A stretch of DNA of 5,404 nt from Nitrospira lenta. Its GTDB lineage: Bacteria; Nitrospirota; Nitrospiria; Nitrospirales; Nitrospiraceae. How positions within the stretch are numbered: position 1 is the first letter of the stretch; every line of letters begins with the position of its first letter. The notes beneath the pieces were generated by a model that was not told the DNA's origin, ran no database searches, and saw only the letters and a program-made list of their open reading frames with translations. The stretch lies in NCBI GenBank assembly GCA_945906715.1, contig CAMDRK010000201.1, positions 1 through 5,404 of the forward strand. The letters are read 5' to 3'. Below, piece after piece: positions 1 to 5,327 of this stretch. Made by a program: the position numbers and the translations under genes.

Positions 1-634
1 GATAAGTTACACCACTCTGCTCGTGAAAATTCCAAAATATTGCATCAATGATTGGACGTATTACCGAATTTATGTTTCCACATGAACCCACACTGGCTGC
101 TTTAATTTCATAAACTTTATTCCAGCGCCTGTCTTGATTTCTTTTATAAATGTCAATATTCACTTCACGTTTGAATTGCGTAATTTGCATTGGCATTCCA
201 CCAACGATTCCGTATGTAGGCATGGTTGTTGATGTACCACTAAAAGAACCCATTTGGGTGCCACTTGTTACCGTGCCAGATGAGTATGTTGTTCCGCCTC
301 CAGTTTGCCCCATCATTGGAATAGAAACGATAGAGGTTCTGCCGTTATCTATTCCATAGGTTATATACGCAACATAATCGGAAACATCAGTAGATTCAGA
401 ATTTCTGTAGCCAACTAGACCTAACTTACCGCGCAGGTACTGGCTAACTGAAGCGAACTCTAACGAGTTTTCTTGTGTTGAATCAACTGGCAGAACGGCA
501 ATTGTTCCCCGCTCAATATGTTGTTCGCCATGAAAAAAAATCACGTCTGTCTCCATTTGCGGCAGTGTTGGCGGAGAAACAACACAACCAGAAAGTACCA
601 AAATCAATACAGAAGCAATTTTTAATATTCGCAT
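1..634 (-). CDS. Putative outer-membrane lipoprotein, 3' end outside window
   Basis: The minus strand is open from 646 to the left edge without a stop (215 codons from 646). Two starts are possible: ATG at 646, or ATG at 634. I prefer 634 because a GGTG lies six bases before it, but the difference is only four residues. From 634 the protein begins MRILKIASVLILVLSGC, a short positive N-terminus, a hydrophobic stretch and an LSGC lipobox with the lipidated Cys at residue 17. Val at +2 fits outer-membrane sorting. The middle is rich in Gly, Ser and Thr. The last part reads DIYKRNQDRRWNKVYEIKA, then GSCGNINSVIRPIIDAIFW, and resembles the end of DUF4136-like lipoproteins, so perhaps only a few residues are missing; that family call is tentative. 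The gene is visibly AT-richer than its neighbours, which suggests a separate origin. The coding strand has a run of eight T (plus-strand A at 533-540). It starts 9-21 bases after the Res stop, so co-transcription is possible. Confidence 0.72.
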   Translation of the reverse strand, partial: MRILKIASVLILVLSGCVVSPPTLPQMETDVIFFHGEQHIERGTIAVLPVDSTQENSLEFASVSQYLRGKLGLVGYRNSESTDVSDYVAYITYGIDNGRTSIVSIPMMGQTGGGTTYSSGTVTSGTQMGSFSGTSTTMPTYGIVGGMPMQITQFKREVNIDIYKRNQDRRWNKVYEIKAASVGSCGNINSVIRPIIDAIFWNFHEQSGVTY

Positions 635-655
635 ACGAAGCACCATTTCTATCAT

Positions 656-1518
656 TTATGAAAGCCTACTTGCAGCCATTGTTGCTGTCAACTTGCTGTT
701 GGCCATCAGATCATCAATGTTCCGGGCCGTAATGAACTCCGCTGGGTTTTCGCCAACGGCCAGTGACTTGAAGTGAGCCTTTCCACAAGCGATCTTTGCA
801 TTTTCCTTGTCCCGCAAGTCATCACCAAAGAGGCTGCTCTTGGTCTCAACTACAAAATAAAGCCGCTCCGCACCATCCTTTTCGACTAACACGGCCCAGT
901 CCGGGTTGTAGGTGCCCAACGGCGTCGGAACTTTGAACCAGCCGGGGAGCTTGGCGTAGATCTTTACGGCTTCATTCTTCTCCAGTTGTTCGGCAAATGT
1001 GCGTCAACGCCGGACGAATCGTAGACGCCGCTCTCGTAGACGGATTTGGTCGCGGCCAGCATGTTCTTGAGGTAGCCAGTCAGTTCCTCCTGCTCGAAGA
1101 GTTCTTGGGCGTAGTAGTCATCCTCACCGATGCGTTGATAGCGGATGCCGTCCACGAGAGTGAGGCGCTTGGTGCGGTTGATCGACTCGGTCGCCAGCTC
1201 AATGAACTGCTGCGGATTACGCTTGAAGTCATCGAGGCGCTCCGCACGATCGCCAAGCAGCAGAACCGCTATCTGTGGGCCGTCGTGAAAGACGCGCTCA
1301 AGGCGCAGGTGACTCGCCACGCGGCGCTCGTAACGGCTCCTCACCGCAAATAGCATGATCCTCAGGGGGGATCCACGCTCTTGCGCATGAAAACGGATTA
1401 CTCGTTCACTGGCTACTTGGGCTTTCTCGTGTTCCAATAGGCGTGGCATACTGTGCCCGGCACCAAGCTCAAACGGCTCTCGCGGGACAATGTACGCAAA
1501 TTGATCAACGGAGTACAC
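656..1518 (-). pseudogene. res: Type III restriction endonuclease Res subunit, C-terminal remnant, frameshifted
   Basis: Two minus-strand frames together give the tail of a type III restriction-modification Res protein. The first, from about 1278 to 1004, reads LDDFKRNPQQFIELAT, then LVDGIRYQRIGEDDYYAQEL and FEQEELTGYLKNML. The second, from about 1003 to the TAA at 656-658, reads FAEQLEKNEAVKIYAKLPGW, then GTYNPDWAVLVEKDG and LYFVVETK. The NPDW...VVETK stretch is the PD-(D/E)XK nuclease motif that cuts DNA in this family. The join needs a one-base shift at about 1003-1005: GTTGACGCACATTTGCC would give the expected V-E-R-T-F-A if one A were restored. The ATP-dependent helicase domain, several hundred residues in intact Res, is absent, and no Mod methylase gene is present. 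Upstream of about 1278 (roughly the first 80 residues of the open frame starting at 1518) I do not recognise the sequence; it may be rearranged or further frameshifted DNA. A sequencing error could explain the 1004 shift, but not the missing helicase part. Confidence 0.85.
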
Positions 1519-1783
1519 AAAGCCGAGCTCCTCACGTAGCTGCGATGGATGGGTTGGCAGTCGATCGTTGATCCTGGGGCAACTGTGTGCGTTTTAGAGG
1601 GGTATCCGAGATAGAGGCGAGAAGGTATCACACAATGCGCCGGTATTATTTCCCTGTTCCCAATGACCCATTTGAGCCATTGATGAGCCGTACGTCGAGT
1701 CATTCGTCCGCTAGAAGAGGGAGAATACTGGGAGGGGTCGCCCGTACAACCGCTTGATGTATCACGATAATAGTACCGTTTCG
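1519..1783. other. Gap with no recognised gene
   Basis: I see no convincing gene here on either strand. The minus frame feeding into the Res remnant is open only back to a TAA near 1595. A longer minus frame (1413-1703) is low-complexity in meaning and matches nothing I know. The stretch lies between a decaying Res gene and a short secreted-protein gene and is probably degraded DNA. Confidence 0.4.
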
Positions 1784-1939
1784 CTAGGAGGATGGAAAGG
1801 GATAAGAGGGAGACAAGGCCCCGAGGTCATTGAAGATGGAATCCGGGTTCAGCTCGTTCTCGCTGAGGTCGCCAAGATATTCGGCGGGGACCGTGAGGGG
1901 GAATAGCAAGAGGAGGGAGAGCAGGAGCAACGCACGCAT
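1784..1939 (-). CDS. Small secreted protein (51 aa), short relative of the NPYG-repeat protein at 4786-5217
   Basis: ATG at 1939 lies six bases after a strong GGAGG (plus-strand 1946-1950), and the frame ends at a TAG at 1784-1786. The protein starts MRALLLLSLLLLFPLTVPA, a clear Sec signal peptide with likely cleavage near residue 19. The mature part reads EYLGDLSENELNPDSIFNDL and ends in a short Ser/Pro-rich tail. The signal peptide and the first mature residues match the 143-residue protein at 4786-5217, which has EDLGELSANPFNPDSTSN at the same place. This one lacks all the NPYG repeats that follow there. It could be a truncated, decaying copy or a naturally short member. A good ribosome binding site and a good promoter upstream argue that it is expressed. 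Function is unknown. It is too short for many gene finders. Confidence 0.65.
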   Translation of the reverse strand: MRALLLLSLLLLFPLTVPAEYLGDLSENELNPDSIFNDLGALSPSYPFPSS

Positions 1940-1969
1940 GGAGCACCTCCGCACCTGGTAACGGTTTAT

Positions 1970-1999
1970 ATACTAGGGCCCCATCCCGAGGGGAGTCAA
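1970..1999 (-). promoter_or_regulatory. Sigma-70-type promoter for the 51-aa secreted protein
   Basis: On the minus strand TTGACT (1994-1999) and TAGTAT (1970-1975) are separated by 18 bases, close to the sigma-70 consensus. The -10 lies about 30 bases before the ATG at 1939 and is followed by the ribosome binding site at 1946-1950. This is the best promoter match in the window. Confidence 0.55.
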
Positions 2000-2052
2000 A
2001 CCCTGGTAGGTCGGCCAGGCCTAACAGGGGTAGCGTCGCTGTTTCTTCCGTC

Positions 2053-2058
2053 GATAAT
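2053..2058 (+). promoter_or_regulatory. Possible -10 box for the sulfur operon
   Basis: GATAAT matches five of six positions of the sigma-70 -10 consensus and lies on the strand of the operon, about 90 bases before its first gene. No good -35 is visible 16-18 bases upstream (around 2029-2036), so an activator or another sigma factor may be needed, or the real promoter is elsewhere. If used, transcription would begin near 2065 and the 5' leader would carry almost the whole CRISPR-like repeat. Confidence 0.25.
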
Positions 2059-2062
2059 AGCT

Positions 2063-2091
2063 CGGTTCATCCCCACTCGCGTGGGGAACAC
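2063..2091 (-). CRISPR. Solitary type I-E-like CRISPR repeat (29 bases)
   Basis: On the plus strand the element begins CGGTTCATCCCCACTC and ends GCGTGGGGAACAC. In the usual crRNA orientation, the minus strand, it begins GTGTTCCCCAC and ends GTGGGGATGAACCG. Length (29), the CCCCAC/GTGGGG stem around a short GCGA loop, the GTTCCCC start and the GATGAACCG end all match type I-E (Cascade, Cas6e) repeats. I see no second repeat 61 bases to either side (about 2002-2030 or 2124-2152), no spacer series and no cas gene in the window. It is therefore a single unit, not an array. It may be the last remnant of a lost array, a Cas6e or Cascade target used for regulation, or a captured repeat. It lies between the divergent promoters of the 51-residue secreted protein and the sulfur operon. 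Confidence 0.75.
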
Positions 2092-2147
2092 GTATGCACC
2101 CGTTGCACTTGAACCTTGAAACCGCCCATAACCTTAAGGAGATAATG

Positions 2148-2300
2148 ATGAATAAAGCAATTAAAGCATTAGTCGCAGGAGCCGCACTCGTAGTTTCCAC
2201 CTATGCTTTGGCGGAAGGGGGCGGGCGTGGAGTTGGTTCTGGTCGAACGCAGGGTCAAAGCGAAGGCAGACAGGACGCAGCGGGTCATGGCTCTCATTGA
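2148..2300 (+). CDS. Small secreted Gly/Gln/His-rich peptide (50 aa), first gene of sulfur operon
   Basis: The start is chosen by AAGGAG at 2136-2141, six bases before ATG 2148; an adjacent ATG at 2145 would be only three bases away, and the ATG at 2094 has no ribosome binding site and would spoil the signal peptide. The protein starts MNKAIKALVAGAALVVSTYA and has an A-L-A cleavage site after residue 22, a clear Sec signal peptide. The mature 28 residues are hydrophilic: EGGGRGVGSGRTQGQSEG, then RQDAAGHGSH. There is no Cys, no lipobox and no membrane segment. The stop at 2298-2300 is 32 bases before the dioxygenase start, so it is almost certainly co-transcribed with it. I do not recognise the family. 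The HGSH end could bind a metal, but that is speculation. Confidence 0.7.
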   Translation: MNKAIKALVAGAALVVSTYALAEGGGRGVGSGRTQGQSEGRQDAAGHGSH

Positions 2301-2317
2301 CTGATATCGTCTACAAG

Positions 2318-2324
2318 AAGGAGG
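2318..2324 (+). promoter_or_regulatory. Ribosome binding site fixing the dioxygenase start
   Basis: AAGGAGG lies eight bases before ATG 2333. It rules out the TTG at 2297, which would overlap the stop of the preceding gene, has no such site and adds 12 residues absent from the usual MBL N-terminus. Confidence 0.7.
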
Positions 2325-2332
2325 GACGCAGT

Positions 2333-3415
2333 ATGATATTCGAACAGCTCAATCCCAATGCCTGCCGGACCTATCTGATCGGCGACGAGAAGAGTCGAGA
2401 GGCCGTCCTCGTCGACCCGATTCTGGAGCACGTCGAGGACTACCTGAAGACGCTGGATCAACGGAAGCTCACGCTGACACATGTCATCGATACGCACACC
2501 CATGCGGATCATATTTCCGGTGGAGCCGCGCTCAAGGATCAGATCGGCTGTCAATATGTCATGCACCAAAAGGCCCCAGCTCGCTGCGTGACCTTTCACC
2601 TGACGGACGGGTTCGAATGTCACCTCGGCAATATTCCAGTCAAGGTGATGACCACGCCGGGTCATACGAAAGACAGCCTTGCGCTTGTGTTTGAGGATCG
2701 CATTCTGACCGGAGATGTCCTGTTTTTGGACGATGCTGGAGCAGGCCGTACGGATCTGCCCGGCGGTGATCCTGGCGAACATTGGGACAGCATGCAGCGG
2801 GTGCTCGGCCTGCCTGATCACCTCATCGTGTATCCGGCCCACGAGTACCGGGGGCGCCAACCATCGAGTTTAAGAGACCAGAAACTCCACAATCCAAATC
2901 TGAAACCCCGCACCAAACAGGAGTACATCGACTACCTCGAAGGGCTCACACTCGGTCCTGCCGATTGGATGAAGGAGGTGCTGAAGGCCAACTATGCCTG
3001 CGCACGCGATCCTAAGGCGGCCTGGATTCCGGTCGATGTGCCGGCCTGTGAGGTCAAAGGGACGCTGGAAATTGGGGCGAACGATCAGCTGGTCGTCGGG
3101 ATTCCTGTGGAGGACGTCTCCCGTAAACTCGCTGTAGGAGCCAGCCTGTTCCTGCTCGACGTGCGTGACCGTCACGAGTTGAGCGAGGAGCTTGGTCATA
3201 TCAAAGGGGTGACCAACATCCCGGTCGCCAAGCTTTCCCATCGACTGTCCGAGTTGGAGACCTATCGCGATCGAGAGATTATCGCAATCTGCAAAGCAGG
3301 AGGGCGAGCCCATACCGCCGCGCAGATTCTCATGCAGGCCGGTTTTCAGAATGTCCAGGTCATGATGGGCGGGATGCAGGGATGGAAACAGGCGGGGTTT
3401 CCGACGGAGAAGTGA
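2333..3415 (+). CDS. Persulfide dioxygenase-rhodanese fusion protein (ETHE1-like MBL fold)
   Basis: The protein has 360 residues and two domains. Residues 1 to about 240 are a metallo-beta-lactamase fold of the ETHE1/persulfide dioxygenase group, with THTHADH at 54-60, GH at 110-111, TGD at 126-128, GRTD at 138-141 and YPAHEY at 167-172. By analogy with human ETHE1, His55, His111 and Asp128 would hold the single catalytic Fe(II), and GRTD lies in the glutathione-persulfide binding region. Residues about 255-360 are a rhodanese domain with LLDVRDRHE at 274-282 and the active loop CKAGGRA with Cys320, ending in GGMQGWKQAGFP. Known fusions of this kind oxidise glutathione or low-molecular-weight persulfide to sulfite and can transfer sulfane sulfur with the rhodanese domain to give thiosulfate. 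No signal peptide is visible, so it should be cytoplasmic. It follows the secreted peptide by 32 bases and precedes a TauE/SafE exporter by 73, a context that fits sulfide detoxification. It lacks the extra middle rhodanese-like domain of CstB. All key residues are present. Confidence 0.93.
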   Translation: MIFEQLNPNACRTYLIGDEKSREAVLVDPILEHVEDYLKTLDQRKLTLTHVIDTHTHADHISGGAALKDQIGCQYVMHQKAPARCVTFHLTDGFECHLGNIPVKVMTTPGHTKDSLALVFEDRILTGDVLFLDDAGAGRTDLPGGDPGEHWDSMQRVLGLPDHLIVYPAHEYRGRQPSSLRDQKLHNPNLKPRTKQEYIDYLEGLTLGPADWMKEVLKANYACARDPKAAWIPVDVPACEVKGTLEIGANDQLVVGIPVEDVSRKLAVGASLFLLDVRDRHELSEELGHIKGVTNIPVAKLSHRLSELETYRDREIIAICKAGGRAHTAAQILMQAGFQNVQVMMGGMQGWKQAGFPTEK

Positions 3416-3488
3416 AGGGTCGGCGATCGAGCAATTCCTGAAGTGCAGGACGGGCAACGAACAAGGGGGCACGGACGACGATGGACCA

Positions 3489-4289
3489 ATGACCATTGAC
3501 CATGCAGGACTAGCCCTTCTGTCTGGGGGATTGATCGGCCTTGCGCTGGGAGCCACTGGCGGAGGAGGTTCCCTCCTGGCAATTCCGCTTCTGGTATACC
3601 TGCTCGGCATGAAGGTGCAGCCGGCTACTGTTCTGTCGTTGATGGTGGTTGCGGCTTCGGCGTTGATCGGCGTGTATCAACGAAGAGAGTCCGGTGAGGT
3701 GAGGGTGAAGCCCGGATTGATCTTCAGCATCACCGGCGCAGCCGGCGCGTGGGTTGGCGCACTCGGCCATCAGTTTGTGCGGGGGGAAGTGGTACTCCTG
3801 CTGTTCAGTGTCATAATGATCGTGGCGGCTTGGCGGATGTGGCGAAACCGCGGTCAAATCGACAGCCAATTTACCGGCGAGAGTTGCGCGGAACGCTTTC
3901 CTCGCTCCTGCTGGATCAAGGTCTCGCTGATCGGTGCAGCGGTCGGTCTGTTGACTGGATTCTTCGGTGTCGGTGGTGGATTTGTGATTGTGCCGGCGCT
4001 CGGGTTGGTGCTCGGGTTTCCCATGAGAATGGCCGTGAGTACCTCTCTGCTGATCATTGCACTCGTCGCCGTCGGAGGCCTCGTCGGTCATCTGCAGACG
4101 GGACAGATGGATTGGCCACTCGCCGGTCTCTTGCTGCTGGGCAGTGCGGTGGGTATGACCGGGGGATCGTGGATCGTTCGACAGGTCGCGCCAACAACGC
4201 TGACAAAGAGTTTCGCAGTCTTCGCCATCGGGGTCGCCATCATCATGCTGATTCACAACGGCCTGAAACTGTTTGGCGCGGCCGTCTGA
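3489..4289 (+). CDS. TauE/SafE-family sulfite/anion exporter membrane protein
   Basis: A 266-residue, strongly hydrophobic protein with about eight membrane segments and the two-fold repeat typical of the TauE/SafE (TSUP) family. The first half has GATGGGGSLLAIPLL at 21-35, the second GLLTGFFGVGGGFVIVPAL at 153-171. A polar stretch at about 117-140 divides the halves and should be a loop. Family members move sulfite, sulfoacetate, taurine-derived or other small anions across the inner membrane. Here the upstream persulfide dioxygenase makes sulfite, so sulfite (or thiosulfate) export is the best inference; substrate cannot be read from sequence. The start is uncertain: ATG 3489 has no good Shine-Dalgarno site. 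A three-codon frame, ATGGACCAATGA at 3481-3492, overlaps the start so that its TGA shares bases with the ATG, which suggests translational coupling. No in-frame ATG, GTG or TTG lies between the dioxygenase stop and 3489. Confidence 0.88.
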   Translation: MTIDHAGLALLSGGLIGLALGATGGGGSLLAIPLLVYLLGMKVQPATVLSLMVVAASALIGVYQRRESGEVRVKPGLIFSITGAAGAWVGALGHQFVRGEVVLLLFSVIMIVAAWRMWRNRGQIDSQFTGESCAERFPRSCWIKVSLIGAAVGLLTGFFGVGGGFVIVPALGLVLGFPMRMAVSTSLLIIALVAVGGLVGHLQTGQMDWPLAGLLLLGSAVGMTGGSWIVRQVAPTTLTKSFAVFAIGVAIIMLIHNGLKLFGAAV

Positions 4290-4539
4290 TATATCCGTCA
4301 TAGGCCACGTCTGACAAGGTGTGAATGGCATCTGGTTCGAGATCCGCAAGCTTGCTCCCTCGGCTCCATCCGAGTTCGAGAACGTACAGGAAGACATGCG
4401 GGCAGGTGTTTGGACACCGATACGCGTGTGAGGTTCCTGTTCTACGAACCTCCCCCAGCCGACTGAGGCCCACTCCAGCCGAAGCGAGCACCATCTCGAA
4501 TGAACGGCAGCTTTCCGGCGCGGAGGTTGTCCTAGCGAC

Positions 4540-4565
4540 TGTCTCAAAGTGGCCGAACTGAGACA
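4540..4565. repeat. Inverted repeat TGTCTCA-12-TGAGACA
   Basis: TGTCTCA at 4540-4546 and TGAGACA at 4559-4565 are perfect 7-base inverted arms around a 12-base loop. It could be an operator, a hairpin or an old insertion-sequence end. There is no T-run after it on either strand, so it does not look like an intrinsic terminator. Confidence 0.4.
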
Positions 4566-4649
4566 CTCAAAGGGCAGTACATACGCTACCAACGAGAGAC
4601 TACAGGTCTCCATGAAAACGTCAGTTCTAAAGATCTGCTTTTCCATTCA

Positions 4650-4683
4650 CAACAGCGTCGGCTGTTGGCGACAGTGCGCACTG
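4650..4683. repeat. Two adjacent short palindromes
   Basis: CAACAGC-GTCG-GCTGTTG at 4650-4667 is a perfect 7-base-pair hairpin with a four-base loop. Four bases later CAGTGCGCACTG at 4672-4683 is a perfect 12-base palindrome. They lie about 100 bases downstream of the minus-strand gene ending at 4786 and could slow or end its transcription, but neither has a T-run. Confidence 0.4.
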
Positions 4684-4785
4684 AGCCTTCGATGACGGGC
4701 GGTGCCCAGTTTGGTTTGTTGCAGTACGTTGGCCACATCCGGCCGGAATGGCGCTCCTCACGTGTCGCCCTTTGCCGAGCGATCG

Positions 4786-5217
4786 TCAGTGTCCTTCAAT
4801 TCGGAGGCCGCGGCCGTAGGGATTCGTGGGACTGCTGGGGCTGTAGGGATTCCCGGCGCCGTAGGGATTCTTGATCGAGTCTGGTGAGAATGGAGAGCCG
4901 TAGCGGCCGTAGGGGTTACTGGTCGAATCAGGATCATACGGGTTCGTGCTCAGCTTACCGCGATAGCTCCACTCCTGGTCATACAGCCGAGGCGCATCGG
5001 TGGCAAAGGGACTCGTCGCTGACTGATTGCTGAAGGAACTGCCGTAGGGACTGAAGGGATTGTTCAGGGCGTCAGGCTTGAAGGGGCTTCCGGCTCCGTA
5101 GGGATTGGACGTGGAGTCAGGATTGAACGGATTGGCGCTCAGCTCGCCAAGATCTTCGGCGTGGACGGATACAGACAGTGGCAGCAGTAGGACCAAAAGG
5201 GAGAAGACAACCCACAT
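4786..5217 (-). CDS. Secreted NPYG/NPDS-repeat protein (143 aa), function unknown
   Basis: ATG at 5217 lies six bases after GGAGG (plus-strand 5224-5228). The protein starts MWVVFSLLVLLLPLSVSVHA, a Sec signal peptide with likely cleavage after residue 20. The mature part is built from degenerate repeats rich in Asn, Pro, Tyr, Gly and Ser. GELSANPFNPDSTSNPYG at 24-41 recurs as GKLSTNPYDPDSTSNPYG at 87-104, each followed by SPF-PD and NPF/NPYG units. So the gene looks like an internal duplication split by a spacer with APRLYDQEWSYR at 75-86. It ends NPYGRGLRIEGH. There is no Cys, membrane anchor or catalytic motif. I recall similar small secreted proteins in several environmental bacteria, all unnamed, so a periplasmic or surface role is only a guess. 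The repeats show at DNA level too (GTAGGGATT recurs at 4816-4870 on the plus strand). A shorter relative is encoded at 1784-1939. Confidence 0.85.
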   Translation of the reverse strand: MWVVFSLLVLLLPLSVSVHAEDLGELSANPFNPDSTSNPYGAGSPFKPDALNNPFSPYGSSFSNQSATSPFATDAPRLYDQEWSYRGKLSTNPYDPDSTSNPYGRYGSPFSPDSIKNPYGAGNPYSPSSPTNPYGRGLRIEGH

Positions 5218-5253
5218 GGTGAGCCTCCGAAGAGAGGGGCAGCACGTGTGAAT

Positions 5254-5283
5254 AGCCTACTCCTCGCCTGGAGATCAGCGCAA
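5254..5283 (-). promoter_or_regulatory. Possible promoter of the NPYG-repeat protein gene
   Basis: On the minus strand TTGCGC (5278-5283) and TAGGCT (5254-5259) are 18 bases apart, and the -10 lies 36 bases before the ATG. The layout (18-base spacing, short leader, GGAGG) mirrors the promoter of the short relative at 1970-1999, although each box is a weaker match. The -35 lies inside one arm of the hairpin at 5277-5319. Confidence 0.3.
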
Positions 5284-5319
5284 GCAGGTCTGAAGATGAG
5301 CCTGCCATCGTCTTGCGCT
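5277..5319. repeat. Two-part hairpin after the cytochrome gene
   Basis: AGCGCAAG (5277-5284) and CTTGCGCT (5312-5319) form a perfect 8-base-pair outer stem. GCAGG (5284-5288) and CCTGC inside it can form a further stem with a one-sided bulge. On the minus strand it begins eight bases after the cytochrome stop, where a terminator is expected, but no T-run follows. It could act as a weak terminator or processing stem. Confidence 0.4.
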
Positions 5320-5327
5320 ACTCTTTC

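Larger units (their letters stand above)
4290..4785. other. ~500-base stretch without a convincing gene
   Basis: Open frames of 60-107 codons exist on both strands here (for example 4325-4561 plus, 4243-4566 minus), but none has a good ribosome binding site, a recognisable motif or a natural amino-acid pattern. The region separates the convergent TauE/SafE gene and the NPYG-repeat protein gene, so terminators would be expected. I see no hairpin followed by a T-run. It contains the inverted repeats at 4540-4565 and 4650-4683. A relic of a mobile element is possible, but I recognise no transposase. Confidence 0.45.

Noticed and set aside
997..1353. 118-codon plus-strand open frame opposite the Res remnant
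   Set aside because: It is antisense to clear Res homology, has no ribosome binding site and no motif.
2063..2091. A true CRISPR array
   Set aside because: Only one repeat is present; there are no spacers at the expected 61-base period and no cas genes.
2109..2132. Promoter TTGCAC-18-CATAAC for the sulfur operon
   Set aside because: Transcription would start inside the ribosome binding site at 2136-2141, leaving no usable leader.
2094..2147. Earlier start (ATG 2094) for the small secreted peptide
   Set aside because: It has no ribosome binding site and would put 18 extra residues before a well-formed signal peptide; AAGGAG points to 2148.
2297..2332. TTG 2297 as the dioxygenase start
   Set aside because: It overlaps the stop of the previous gene and lacks a ribosome binding site, while AAGGAGG stands eight bases before ATG 2333.
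2294..2860. 188-codon minus-strand open frame opposite the dioxygenase
   Set aside because: The opposite strand encodes a protein with all ETHE1 motifs, so this is a shadow.
2870..3610. 246-codon minus-strand open frame opposite the rhodanese domain and exporter start
   Set aside because: It is a shadow of two well-supported genes; Arg/Pro/Ser-rich with no domain.
4325..4566. Small open frames on both strands in the gene-free stretch
   Set aside because: They have no ribosome binding site, motif or signal peptide, and their composition looks random.
3510..4646. 378-codon minus-strand open frame opposite the exporter
   Set aside because: The plus strand encodes a clear TauE/SafE protein. 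The long antisense frame follows from GC-rich codon use and has a Gln/His/Arg-rich unnatural composition.
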